Of a stretch of DNA of 64,000 bases, positions 10,365 to 20,989 are shown piece after piece. Source of the DNA: Kingdonia uniflora (lineage: Eukaryota > Streptophyta > Magnoliopsida > Ranunculales > Circaeasteraceae). The notes under the pieces were generated by a model that searched no databases, was not told the DNA's origin, and was given only the letters and a program-made list of their open reading frames with translations. Both the position numbers and the translations under genes were made by a program. Where the stretch lies: contig JACGCM010000674.1 in NCBI GenBank assembly GCA_014058105.1, forward strand, positions 372,001 to 436,000, written 5' to 3'. Position 1 is the first letter of the stretch. Each line of letters begins with the position of its first letter.

Positions 10365-11208
10365 GCTAAAATCTGTAACCGTCGGGCTTCGAGACGGAGA
10401 CTGATAGATGAGGAGTTCAAAGAATTTGAACCTAGTATTTTTGGTCGGGCCCCAATGGATGAGGGTAGTGATGTAGAAGTGTTAGATATTGTAACTGAGG
10501 TTCCATTGTCTATTGTTCTACCAGCTGAGTAGGTTCCGGTTTCGAGACATTGAAGGATGATAGTTACCGAAGATAGTGATGAAGAGGAAATAGTATGGGG
10601 GGAGGGGGGGGGTGGTAATGTAGGGCCTTCGGGAGATAAGGTGCTGAGTGAAGACAATGGGGATTTGACTGAGTCGGATAGGGTCGAAGATGCATCTTTT
10701 GCTAAAGATAGGATTAGATTAGATCGGTTTGCCGCAAAATTAGAACTCTCGAAGTTGGGGGTGTATCTGAGTGTTGTGGGGGCAGGGTTGACCTTCAAGT
10801 CATACCATGGGGATGGGATTTTGGCTTATAGAGGCCAAATTCGATTTGGACTAAAGCTTCCTCCCCGAAGACTGGTGAAAGAAGTATTAAATTTCTGGGG
10901 GGTAGCTCCGGTACAATTGAACGGTAATTTTAATGAGATGATGAGGGTGATAGAGGGGATGAATGTAAAATTGGCTAGTGGGGGTCGAAGTTTGATTAAG
11001 TGGTTTGACATTATTACCTTTTACTCGAGGATGGCTAGTCAAAAACTGGGGACCTATCACATCCAATGTCACCCAGAGAAACCTTGGTTCTTTGATATAT
11101 GCTCGACAGGCCGGGGGTGGAATAAAGATTTACTAATAGTAAGGGGTAACTATGAGAATGTGGACAAAGATGATCCGTATAAATTACATCATAGGGTATA
11201 TAGCGAAA

Positions 11209-11286
11209 GTAAGTTTACTGTCGAAGGGTTGTTGTTGAAGTGTATCTGAATATATGTGATAACTGTATTCTTGTTTTCATCTGCAG
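11209..11286 (+). other. Intron 2 of the antisense gene (78 bp)
   Basis: Donor GTAAGTTTACTG at 11209, acceptor TTTCATCTGCAG ending at 11286. Length is a normal plant minimum. Removing it joins YSE to KSSSWDNL in one frame, while reading through meets a TGA at 11247. Confidence 0.7.
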
Positions 11287-12498
11287 GTTCGAAGAGTTCG
11301 TCTTGGGATAATCTGGTAAATTATATTGATACTTTGTTCGGGGCTAGGGAAGACTGGGCAAACTCTGTGCTTGACAGTCTCAAAATCAAAAGACAAAGGA
11401 GGAAGAAGGCAGATTCCCTGCTTCACGACGTACCCGCTACGCCGAAGCTACATTAGAGAAAAGAAGGTAAAGGTATTTCGAAGGGGCAAAAAGAAATGGG
11501 AGGTGAGGAGTTGCCAAAGAACTACCAGTTTGTGCCGAGATCGCGAAGGGGTTCGAAGCAAGCAGTGTTAGTGCCCGAAGTGGCAGGAGATACGTCGAAG
11601 TTGAGGCCGAGGCCAGTAACAGCTCAAACTGAGAAGGGGAAAGGCCCGGTAGTCCCCAAAGCTTCGAGGGTGCTGCAGTCAAAGGCTGGCCAACGCAAAA
11701 GGAGTAAGGTGCTGGGGTAGGATGATACACTGGAGGAAGATGAAGAGGTGACGGAGGTTGAATGACAGGAGCAGGCTGTGGCAAAGCAGGCTTCGATGGT
11801 CGAACTCTGGGAAGATGATCCAGACGAGGCTTCAAAGGTGATAAATAAGCACATGTTTCAGGTAACTATATGCGACTTTCTATTGTGGTACCTTGAGATT
11901 TCTTTGAAAATTCTTTGAGTATCGAGTTGCACTGATTTCATGAAAATTTTAGCAGACGGATGCTTGGGTGCAAACTTGCAGCAAGGCAATAAAGTCAGTA
12001 AAGGTGAAGTTGAAGCAAGCAAAGGACAATCTAAATCTTTCTCATGGATAAGAGGCATCACTGGTGTTTGAAGTCAGGAAGTTGAAGCAAGATCTGGGGG
12101 TGCTTACACACTCTTATGACGAGAGGCTCGATCTGCAAAGGTTGAGGCTGGAGCGAGAGTGGTCTGCGAAGCTTGTGGCGTGTGAGAGGGAGAAAGCAGA
12201 ACAAAAGGTTAATTTCCAACGGCTGTATGATGGCGAATGCAATGTGAATGTTAAGTTGAAAAGCTTTATAGATGATAAGGGGTATGACCCCGAGACATTG
12301 GAACCTTATCCCGTGTCTCCCGAACTTGTTGAAGGGGATGATTTTCAGAAAAAGGGTAGAGAGGTGAACATTGTTAAAGAAGCAGTTGGAAGTATTGGGG
12401 GTGGTGTAGATACTTCTCTTGTTAGAGCGTCCATTGGTAGAACTGCTGATGGTCAGGTCGTCGAAGGTTCAAATGAAGCTGCTGGGGGATCTATGTAA

Positions 12499-12974
12499 TA
12501 AGAAGGTATAACTACGCCGATATGAGGTACGTAGGATTGGGGCTACATGTCTTCTTCTGCTGATCATAATGTTGAGTTGTAATATTTTGAACGATGTTGT
12601 TATTTTCTGTTGGTCTCAGAACTCGGTAGGTTGTTTGTGCTTTTATTATCTGTTGAACTTCTGAAGTTAATGCTGAACATATTGATGCGTATTTTCTGAA
12701 CATACTGACTCTGAACTTCTGATTTGATGTCTGATTTGTTGATGGATTGTGTAATCGTGCTCTGACCTGGAATTATTGGAATCTGATTGCACATTCTGTT
12801 GATTTTGCTTGGTTTGGACTTTTGATGATTGGTCTTTGAATTATACTACAACTGTTCCTCTGATGGATAATATGCTGAATGTGCTCTGAGGAGTGTCAAA
12901 GATATACAGATTGAACTCTGAATGTTTTGCTAGACATCGAAGGCCGAAGCAACAGCGATGCTAAAATTTTGAAA
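12499..12974 (+). other. Low-complexity stretch downstream of the antisense gene
   Basis: Rich in short CTGAAC/CTGATT words (12540-12900). No coding match. It likely includes the 3' untranslated end of the antisense transcript. Confidence 0.4.
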
Positions 12975-13600
12975 AAAATTTAGGTTGCCTCCGAGTATCG
13001 TCTGGCCGACGGGACGTGATCCCTAGAGGAAACCCAAAAATTTACTGGACTTTGAAGGCCTAAGCCACAGTGAAGCAATATCTGATCGCTTCCAGCGCAT
13101 TCCCGAGGGTTCGGTCTTTCGACCATCCTTGCCCCTCGAGTCTTCTCGAATGCTGGAAACTTGAGCAATTCAAGGTCGCCCCCAAGTACAAGCCGGGGCG
13201 AGGGTGGACATGGTACCCGGGGCGAACCAAGTAAAGGACTGGACTTCGACAGTTTCAAAGCCTGGACGAAGTATATCTGATCGCCCCCAATGCATCCCCG
13301 AGAGTCTAGTCTTTTGACCATCCTTGCCCCTCGAGTTTGCTCAAAATTGGACACTTGAGCAATTCAAGATCGCCCCCAAGTATCAGTCGGGGCGAGGGTG
13401 TACATGATACCTAAGGTCAATCAAGTAAAGGACTGGACTTTGAAGGCCTAAGCCACAGCAAAGCAGTATTTGATCGCCCCTAAGGCATCCCAGAGGGTTC
13501 GGTCATTCGACCATTCTTGCCCCTCGAGTTTGCTCAAAGTTGGGAGCTTGAAAAATCTCAAGGTTTTCCTCAATTATCAGTCGGGTCGATGGTTGACATG
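12975..13600 (-). repeat. Tandem repeat of about 194 bp in the 3' region of Tat-B
   Basis: About three and a half diverged units. The phrase TGATCGCYYC...CCTTGCCCCTCGAGT recurs with starts near 13083, 13278 and 13471 (spacing 195 and 193). The phrase GGACTGGACTTYGA precedes each full unit. The array lies between the integrase and the antisense gene. Tat-lineage elements are known to carry tandem repeats in this 3' position. Confidence 0.8.
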
Positions 13601-13689
13601 ATACCTGAGTTAAATCAAGAAAAGCAAAATGAAGTAGGAGACGAAGTAAGGGTTGAAAAAACTTGTTTATTTAATGTTCTGGATTACAT

Positions 13690-15010
13690 CAGTTGTACAT
13701 GGTTGGAGATATGGCCTGTTATAAGAGGCCAACAGCATTGTATTCCTGGGGTTTGGCAGAGGCTCTTCCTCTTCTATCATTAAGTAATAGGAACCCTTTT
13801 CTGTTTTATCGTAGACGACATATGGTCCTTCCCAGGATTCGGCTAGCTTGCTGGCATTTTGAGGTTTCGATGATTGATTGACACGTCAAAGTACTAGATC
13901 TCCAATGTTGAAACCTCGAGGTTGAACTCCTTTGTTGTAGGATTTCTGAAGTGATGTGCGGTGCCGCCAAGGTTGGCGATAGCTTGATCTCTAGTTTTAT
14001 CGATCCATAAAATGTTGCATGCAAGTTTGAACTCGTTATCTTCGTCTGGGAGGTTGGGGTCTCGAGTAGGTATGTCGAATTGAGTTGGTAATACAGCTTC
14101 GGTTCCATATGTTAGGAGGAAAGGGGTACATCCTATAGATTTCCTTGGGGTTGTGCGATAGGCCCTAAGGAGATGTTGTAACTCTTGCACCCATCATCTT
14201 TTCTTTGCATAGACTCTCTTCTTAAGGCAATCGACGATGGTTTTGTTAATTGCTTCGACTTGACCGTTGCCATGATGTTGTGTTTTTTGAGGAAGTTTCT
14301 GACTTTGCTGCCAACGAATTGGGGACCATTATCGCATCGAATCATATGGGGACATCCGAAGCGAGTGATGATGTCTTCTCATAAAAATTTGACGACTTCT
14401 TCTTCTCTGGTTTTGGCATAGAGGTACCGCTTCAGCCCATTTTGTGAAGAAATCGGTTACGACAAGGATGTTTTCTCTACTGCCCGAGGCTTTTGGGAAG
14501 GGTCCAATGAGATCGATGGCCCATCTTTTGAATGCCCAAGAAACTTGACTGAAGTGGAGGTCTTGAGAAGGGTAATGGATGTCATGAGCGTGACGCTGGC
14601 ATTTTTCACAATGTTTTGCGTAGTCTGAAGCTTATTTTTTCATACCGGGCAAAAATAATCTGTGGGTAACAGCTCGAAGGGCCATAGAATGACCGGCAGT
14701 ATGAGCACCGCAAGTTCCTTCATAAAGTTTGGCTAAGGTTTGAAAGGCTTCGTCTTGGGATATACATTGAAGGAGGACGCCATTTGGAGATTTTCGATGT
14801 AGTTGGTTTTTGTGGATAGTATATCTGTGGCAGTTTTCTAGCAGAGAGCGTTTGGCTTTGGTATCATCTGGGAGAGTAGCATTGCTGCAGTAGTAAAGAA
14901 ACGGTGTTTGCCAATCGTCTGGATCGTGACTCTCGCCCCAGTATTGATGGTATTGATTTCCATCTTGTCGATACTTGGGCATTCGAGTACTTCGATATGG
15001 AGAATCCGGG
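13690..15010 (-). pseudogene. Tat-B integrase (broken)
   Basis: Read leftwards. The zinc-finger region comes first (GTCGAHTAGHSMALRAVTH, then CEKCQRHAH after a stop near 14632). The catalytic core follows (WAIDLIGPFPKASG, then IRCDNGPQFVGS with the second Asp, then QVEAINKTI with the Glu, the last in another frame). A conserved C-terminal half is at 14190-13894 (HLLRAYRTTPRKSIGCTPF, TYGTEAVLPTQ). The tail (GPYVVYDKTEKGSYYL) runs to about 13700. Several frameshifts and stops mean no working enzyme. Integrase inserts element DNA into chromosomes in the nucleus. Confidence 0.8.
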
Positions 15011-15395
15011 AATATGATTGTCCGAGCATAGCTGCTATGTAGGCAAGGGAATCTGCATGTCTATTTTATCCTCGAGGGTAGTGTGTGATTGTGGATTTTT
15101 TGGGGAACCGGTCCATGCGCTGTCGTACAAAAAGAACTTAGTCAGCCATGCGACATTTAGCTTGGTTTTCTCCTGTGTAATGTCTCTGAAAAAGTTGGGA
15201 ATCTGTAAAGACTGGAAGTTTGGGAATGCCGAGGTCGAGTAGGAGGACGAGGCCGTGGATCAAGGCTTCATACTCTGCTTCGTTATTGGAACATTCAAAA
15301 GCAAGTTTGATAACTTTCTCTATGCGGTCATTTGTGGGTGTTACCAGGGATCTACTATTTTGGGTTGATCTTCAGATAAGTTATCTTCGTGATCT
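15011..15395 (-). pseudogene. Tat-B second (archaeal-type) RNase H domain (broken)
   Basis: Between the classical RNase H and integrase there is a CSNNEAEYEALIHGL-like stretch followed by FTDSQL and RQRMDRFPKKSTITHY. The EAEYEALI signature marks the extra RNase H domain characteristic of Tat elements. Tat-C has the cleaner copy at 22352-22597. Stops and a frame change are present. Confidence 0.7.
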
Positions 15396-16680
15396 TCCTA
15401 GTCGACATCTTCGACTGGGAAGTCAGTAAGAAAGTCTGCTACTGCTTGGCCTTTTTGGGATATTTGCTTCTCGAAGGTCATGTCGTGTTTGCCAAGGTAT
15501 ACAGACCACTGTTGCACTCGTCTGGATTTTTCTTTTTTGCTAAGTACCTCTCGAATGGGATAACTTGTAATAACACGGATGGGATGAGGCTGAAAATATT
15601 GTTTGAGCTTACGGGCTGAATAGACAAGTGTGAGGAGTAAATGCTCAAGTTTTAAATATCGAGTTTCTGCGGGGGTTAGGGTTTTGCTGATGAAATATAC
15701 AATTTTTTCGATATTGGAATCAAGCCGAATGAGCACTAAACTGAGAGAGGTTTCTGCGGAAGCAAGGTATAAAGAGAGTGTTTCTCCTTCGATAAGTGTG
15801 CTGATGATTGGTAGACGGCCAAGATAAGTTTTGAGTTCAAGGAAGGCTTGCTCACACTCAGTGGTCCAGTCGATCTCAGGATTGTTTTTCTTTTTTGCTT
15901 TGTGGGCGCCATGATCGCGTATGAGAGAAAAGAGCTAGGCACATCAATCTGAGGATTTAAAAATGAAACTATTGTGGGCTGCTATCCTGTCCGCCTCTTT
16001 TAGACGTCTTTCTTAGTTCGGGGCGAAGGCATGTCTATGAGGGCTCGAATGTGGGTGGGGTCAATCTCTATCCCGCATTTACTGATAAGGTGACCCAAAA
16101 TTTTTCTGGATGACACGCCAAATTGACACTTGTCTGGGTTGAGTTTCTTATTATACAAGCGAAGTATCGTGAAGATTTCTGAGAGGTCTTAGATATGGGT
16201 ATTTTTCAGAAGGCTCTTGCATAACATATCATCGATATAGGCTTCGACAGATTTGCCAAGCAAAGGTTTGAACATGGCTGTGACAAGGCGCTGGTAGGTG
16301 GCCCCGGTATTTTTACGGCCGAAGGGCATAACATTGAAACATTAAAGGCCTTGTTCAGTTATAAATGAAGTTTTAAGTTAATCTTCAGGGAGGAGGGGTA
16401 CCTGATTGTAACCCAAAGCCGCGTCCATCATAGGTAGGTGTTCATGTCCATCAATGGCATCGAGGAGTGCTGAGATAGTTGGGAGGGGGAAACTGTCATT
16501 CGGTGTGTGTTTGTTGAGGTCTATGAAGTCGATGCAGATTTCCATCTTGCCATTCTTCTTAGGAACTACTTCAATGTCTGATATCCAGTATGCGTACTTA
16601 CATCTCTGGTAAAGCTTGCGGCTATAAGCTTGTCTACTTTGAGGTTCACGGCTTCTCAAAGTCGTGGTGCCAGTGTACGC
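15396..16680 (-). pseudogene. Tat-B reverse transcriptase and RNase H (broken)
   Basis: RT starts with VVPKKNGKMEICIDFIDLNK and FPLPTISALLDAIDGHE (16659-16378). After a stop it continues MPFGRKNTGATYQ and AYIDDMLCKS, with the catalytic YIDD at 16228-16239, then YNKKLNPDKCQFGV and GHLISKCGIEIDP. The RNase H part (15736-15398) has IVYFISKTLTPAETRY, LEHLLLTLVYSARKLKQYF and VADFLTDFP. The metal-binding Asp residues of RT are kept, but stops between blocks make it a pseudogene. Confidence 0.85.
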
Positions 16681-17026
16681 TTATTTTGTTTTACTGCTGA
16701 GGTATGGGGGATGAGAATGAGGAGATGGCAGGCCAAGTTGGGGACTAAACCAGGCATCTCTTGAAATGTCCAGGCGAAGATGTCTTTGCTTGTTCGAAGG
16801 AATTCAGAAAGTTTGAGGCGCTCTGACTCATTGATGAAGGTTCCGATAAATGTACCCCGACCAGGACCGTTTAGTTTGATATAGACAGTGGGTTCGATGG
16901 AAGGATTGGTATCTGTCGAAGTTGAAGGGATAGAAAGATGATGTGATTGCTATGGGCGGCTGACAAGTTTTTGGGTTTGGTCGATCTCTGGGTGCTCGCA
17001 TGAGTGGGCAAGGCGATGAGAGCCTT

Positions 17027-17400
17027 TTAAATTCTAAGTACCCTCATGATTGCTGAATTGAAGGGTCTGATGGTAGGTCGAAGGTATAGCTCGCATGGTG
17101 CGAAGCCAATCTCATCCGAGTATACCAAGGTATTCAGACTTCTTGTCAATGAAGATAAAGTTGGCTTGAAGAGTAATGGGGCCTGTAGTGGCGGGTAGGC
17201 TGATACGGCTAACAACGGCTTCTGTTGATCCATTGAAACCTTTTAGTTCGATGTTGGCAACGGTTATGAGCTCTGTTTTCTTCATGGCTTGGATTATCTG
17301 AAGAAAGAGGACATCAGCTGCGCTTCCAGTATCTACGAGCATTGTATGGAGGACGAGGTTCTCAATCTTAATCATGATGACTAACAGATTGAAATGGGGA
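17027..17400 (-). pseudogene. Tat-B aspartic protease (broken)
   Basis: LHTMLVDTGSAADVLFL carries the DTG active-site motif. ELKGFNGSTEAVVSRISLP and FIDKKSEYLGILG follow, typical of Tat-lineage retropepsins. The domain ends with the GRPW-like region near 17030-17100 after a frame change. The protease would cut the gag-pol polyprotein. Confidence 0.8.
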
Positions 17401-18970
17401 AATGAACGTGTGAAGTATCACAGTCGATGAAAGAAATACCTTCGAGTCGCGGGTGGCTGCTTGATTCTGGCAGAAGTATGGGAAATTTCTCCTGATAGGT
17501 GCGCTTGTAACATTCTTCGATGCATTTTCGTTTGCTCTTAGAATGTCCACTGTCTATGTTGTTAACTTTGATAAGCTTGACTCTATAGATGTTCACCTCG
17601 GCTGGGTCAGTAGCAGGGGTGGATAGAGACTTGAGGTAGGATCCATCGAGGTAGCTTGGGAGATCAGCAATATACTGGTGCAAACATCCTGCTCTAAAGA
17701 TAAGTTCGAGAGAACGCTAAAGGGCGAAACATTTATTGGTATGGTGACAGTTGCACTTATGGTTGGCACAGTAAGGTTTGCCTGGTCTGACTTCGATAGG
17801 GAAAGGGATGCGCCAAATGGGGTCTGCCTGTATGTGTGATAAAAGGGTACTGAGGCGGCAGTGAGTGTAAGCAAAACTAGCCTTGGTCGCTTTTTGCGAG
17901 CTTCAGTGCTGTTATCAATGTTGAGGAATTTACGACATTCAGTCTCCTATGAGACAGGAGCGATCAGGGGTGTGGGAGCAGAGTGGGGGTGTTGTCGAGG
18001 TTTATTGAAGTTTGCTGTTTGCAAAGTCTGGCTCAATTTACAGGACTCTTGAAGGAGTTCGAGATCGATATAGCCGTTGGCCTTCGAGAGCATTTCTATT
18101 TCTTTGAGTGTTTTTGGTTTGTGGAGGAGTAGGTGCTCTTTTACTCGGCTGTGGTCGTCAGGGCATTCGAATATGCCAAAATAGCATTCGAGTAGCCGAT
18201 ATTTTCAATTTCCTGGGATACGTCGAGGAATCTTCTGGTGAAGGCTTCGAGGGTCTCACTGCCAGATTTTTTGAAATTGAAAAAAGCGTCAACTCTCACC
18301 TCTCTATCTTTGTTGAATGAAAACTGGGCGATGAAAAGTTGTAAAAGTTGTTCGAAGTCACGAATCGAGCCATTTGAGAGATTGTGGTACCATCAATGGG
18401 GATTATCGATAAGGCTTGTAGGAAATAGACGACATAATAGGTAGTCAGCCATGGATTAGAGGCTCAGGGAGCTTTGGAATTCGAGGATGTAGGATTTGGG
18501 GTCTGTGTTATAGCATTTTCTGAGTTTGGGAGCATGAAAGTTAGAGGGTATTTCGATAGCCAAAAGTTTGGGGCAAATCGGGTTATTGAGGCGGCTCCAG
18601 AAGTTTGCGGCTGGGCTTGTGCTAACGCGAATGACGGGTTGTATTTTTTGGTCGAAGTCCTGCTGTGTAACATATGCAGGATGTGGGGGAGATTGATGAC
18701 TTCGATGGTTGGGAGATCGAGTGTGTGGTAGTAAATCAGCACTGCATTCGCCGAGCTGTTCCCGAACAGGACGACGTCTAGGGTGTCAGGAGGAGCAGAG
18801 GGTTGAGTCAGAAGAGTCTTTTGTGGGGTGAATCCCGAGGTGAATGGAGCCGGTTGGGGGAATAATACGGGAAAAACTTTTGGCACCGGTGTGAACGGGG
18901 GGTATCTCGAGGTTTAGTGAAGGTCCTAGGCGGGCGCGAGCAGAGACGCGCGATGGGTCTTGTACCAAGG
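17401..18970 (-). pseudogene. Tat-B gag (broken)
   Basis: Read leftwards from an ATG near 18968. A Pro/Ser-rich N-terminus (18886-18464) is followed by blocks resembling Tat gag: RTYLYDRIHFF-like and WYHNL-equivalent sequence, then a Cys/His stretch near 17740 and LPSYLDGSYLKSLS before the protease. Frames change repeatedly. Gag would form the particle that packages element RNA. Confidence 0.6.
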
Positions 18971-19310
18971 ATGGGCGAGCAGTTTCCTAGGGATGTAATC
19001 TCAGTAGCTCTCGGCCGGTGTTGTGCAGTTCGTCGATTGCTCTATTTTGTCTATTTTCATCGTCCAAATGGCTATTCTGCTCAGTTTTCGGTGCCAAGCG
19101 GTGGCTTTCACGGTCCTGGTTTAATTTGTTCTGGTAGCGCTTCTCTGCTACTGAGCGACTAGTTGGGATAACAGGGCTATTTGGGCAGCTACTCCGTCAA
19201 TGGAGTGGCCTACCTGGGTTGGTTGGAACGGCGTGTGGGTGTCATTGAGGATAACTTGCTAATGTGGAAAACACAAGGAGGGGAAAAAGGAACGAAGATT
19301 TGTAGGGTGG
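18971..19310 (-). other. 5' leader of Tat-B
   Basis: Between the primer site and gag. It has no recognisable domain. Open stretches here are on the opposite strand and look like chance. Confidence 0.5.
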
Positions 19311-19328
19311 GAAGCACAGACGGCGCCA
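19311..19328 (-). other. Tat-B primer-binding site
   Basis: Read leftwards TGGCGCCGTCTGTGCTTC, two bases inside the LTR end. The TGGCGCC start is usual for Tat and Athila elements. Tat-C has TGGCGACGTTTGTGTTAT at 26603-26620. Confidence 0.7.
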
Positions 19329-19330
19329 AT

Positions 19331-20045
19331 TGTAGGGGGCTAACTTTGTTTGGACTTCAAAGTGAGTCCTCACAACGTAGAATCAATCTTTAATCAAAGG
19401 TTACAAGCAATTAACCTAAAGTACGATCTAACTATAGACAAATACTTGCGTAGAGGTCCGAATGTGACTCTCTACGACCTTTAATGAAGATTTTTAAAAC
19501 AGATTGTATTACTGATGAGTAAATGACAGGGTTCGAGTACAGAGTATCTGGGCGGTTGATGGTAACACGCAAGGGGTTGGAGATTATTTTTCTAACCCCT
19601 TCTTGGCTTCCCCTCTCCTCTATTTATAGAGATACAGGGAGCTGAGTCACCAAGAGTAGGTCCAGATTACATGATTACTGTCAGGAAATCCCTACGAGTT
19701 ATGGGCGCCGGTCATGTCGGTTCTGTCACTGCAACATTTATTGGTGATGTCTCTGAACGGCGCGGTGGTTGGACCTGTCCTGTAGCTGCATGGGCCAATC
19801 AATGCGCCGTCTAATCTGATGAGGTGGTTGCCTGTCTTATCATGCTTCGATCATGTATTAGCAAGGTCGAAGGATTTCTGCTATAGTAAGTTAATCCGTT
19901 CTTGAAGCTTTGTCTGATGTCGCAGCTTCACCTTTGGGGGATCTCTGGGGAGTCTTTTTAAGAGATTGAGTGGGCTTCGATATATTCGAGTAGGCTGTGA
20001 AGTTGGCTTTGACAGACTGTCGAAGGCTATGGGTAGGCTACTACA
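19331..20045 (-). repeat. 5' LTR of Tat-B
   Basis: 715 bp. Read leftwards it begins TGTAGTAGCCTACCC and ends AGCCCCCTACA. A TATA box (CTATAAATAG, minus strand) lies near 19620-19630. It pairs with 7011-7710. Confidence 0.88.
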
Positions 20046-20420
20046 TTTCTGGCAATTGGTCGCAATCTTTTGTTGAAGGAACATGTCGAGTGTCTTGCAG
20101 AGCTTTTAAGGCAGTCTGCATGGTTGTCATCTGGTCTTCATCTCATTTGAATGCTGTCAAGCGAGCTTGTTGCTCAGCTTTGAGCTCCTTCTCACGGAGC
20201 TCTCGGTCAAGAGTTAATTGACGTTCGAGCTCATTGTGCTTCTCTGTTTAGGCATTGAGATTTTCCCGTAGCTCAATATGTTGTTCCGGCAGAACTGAAA
20301 GATTGAGTTGGATTTCGGTTGTTGGTCATCTGGAAGTGACCATGATTAAAATTTGTAGTAGAGTGAATATATGCCTTAGGATATCGTAGAAATGTCTTCT
20401 TTGCAGCAAACGACACCAAC
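20046..20420 (-). pseudogene. Tat-A leader and gag N-terminus (broken)
   Basis: Read leftwards this begins MVTSR and then a Glu/Leu/Arg-rich probable coiled coil (HNELERQLTLDRELREKELK), with stops at three places. A coiled coil near the gag start is common in Tat elements. It continues, after the Tat-B insertion, at 7010. The primer site (TGGTGTCGTTTGCTGCAA on the minus strand) is at 20401-20418, so leader and gag are compact. Confidence 0.6.
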
Positions 20421-20972
20421 TGTAATGGCCTAATCCCATAAGCTCAAGATTGCTCAGAATTAGCTCTATCACCAATGTTCCAGTGATAAGAACTAATATG
20501 AAATACGAAATGACACAGGTGATTTAGCGCTGAAAACCTCTAAATTGGTACAAAACCACAACCTCGGGTTGATGGCTTTTGTAAAAGTAACTTTTATTGC
20601 TTGAGGCTTATATCTTATTATAAGAAATCTATCAAACTAGAAATACTTGATCTTGTAACTAAGAAGTTTGGTGTTTTGAGAATCAAGAAAATTTAATTTT
20701 CTTGGTGATTTCCCGTATATCTTTTTCTTGTCCTCTGTCTCTTCTGGAACTTTCTCTTTATATAGACCCTCTCCACTTTATCATGCAGAAACACGTTCTT
20801 CGGACAACGTGGTAAGTGGTACTTGACTGAGTAACTGCTGAGTTCATAAGAGACAGGTGTCATTGACATGTTCATATTTTTCTGTTGAGCTCGACCAACA
20901 TTCTTTATAAGTTCGTGGCGCAGGTGGTAATGTTGACTGTTAATGTCACGTAGAGAATGCGTGAGTCTGACA
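20421..20972 (-). repeat. 5' LTR of Tat-A
   Basis: 552 bp. Read leftwards it starts TGTCAGACTCACGC and ends GGCCATTACA, with the primer site two bases on. A TATA box (TCTATATAAAG on the minus strand) is at about 20757-20767. Its sequence is unlike the LTRs of Tat-B, C and D, so Tat-A is a separate family. The right flank is integrase sequence of Tat-C. Confidence 0.75.
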
Positions 20973-20989
20973 TGGAGTTAATTCGAATT

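Larger units (their letters stand above)
9960..12498 (+). pseudogene. Spliced antisense extra gene of Tat-B (four exons, about 654 codons, broken)
   Basis: Plus-strand gene inside the minus-strand element. Exons: an untranslated 5' exon ending at 10078, then 10365-11208, 11287-11861 and 11956-12498. Introns 10079-10364, 11209-11286 and 11862-11955 all begin GT and end AG, and the reading frame continues exactly across the two coding introns. Exon 2 starts with an acidic region (DEGSDVEVLDIVTE, SDEEE). It then has a domain resembling the plant 'putative gypsy-type transposon' family: RRLVKEVLNFWGVAPVQLN, YHIQCHPEKPWFFD, GRGWNKDLLIVRG. Exon 3 is basic (KRQRRKK). Exon 4 is a Lys/Glu-rich probable coiled coil (LQRLRLEREWSAKLVACERE). 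In-frame stops lie at 10530, 10551, 11454, 11718, 11763 and 12049. Antisense extra ORFs are known in Tat elements such as maize Grande; the role is unknown. Confidence 0.7.
7011..20045 (-). mobile_element. Tat-B: complete 13-kb Tat-lineage Ty3/gypsy element with an antisense gene block
   Basis: Both LTRs are present (5' LTR 19331-20045; 3' LTR 7011-7710) with a primer site and a purine tract. Sense order from right to left is gag, protease, RT, RNase H, a second RNase H of archaeal type, integrase, a long 3' region and the 3' LTR. The second RNase H and the long 3' region are hallmarks of the Tat lineage. The flanks read ATTCT on the left and TTTCT on the right, a possible target duplication with one mismatch. 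The two LTRs differ at roughly 22 positions in about 270 compared by eye, so the insertion is old. Confidence 0.85.

Noticed and set aside
10355..10798. 147-codon minus-strand frame
   Set aside because: It is the reverse of exon 2 of the antisense gene, whose plus-strand reading has splice sites, a homolog and a recognisable domain.
11242..11286. A 45-bp intron using the GT at 11242
   Set aside because: Too short for plants; the GTAAGT donor at 11209 gives a 78-bp intron and also keeps the frame.
13083..13540. CRISPR-like spaced repeats
   Set aside because: Whole ~194-bp units repeat with no unique spacers; the sequence is nuclear plant retrotransposon DNA.
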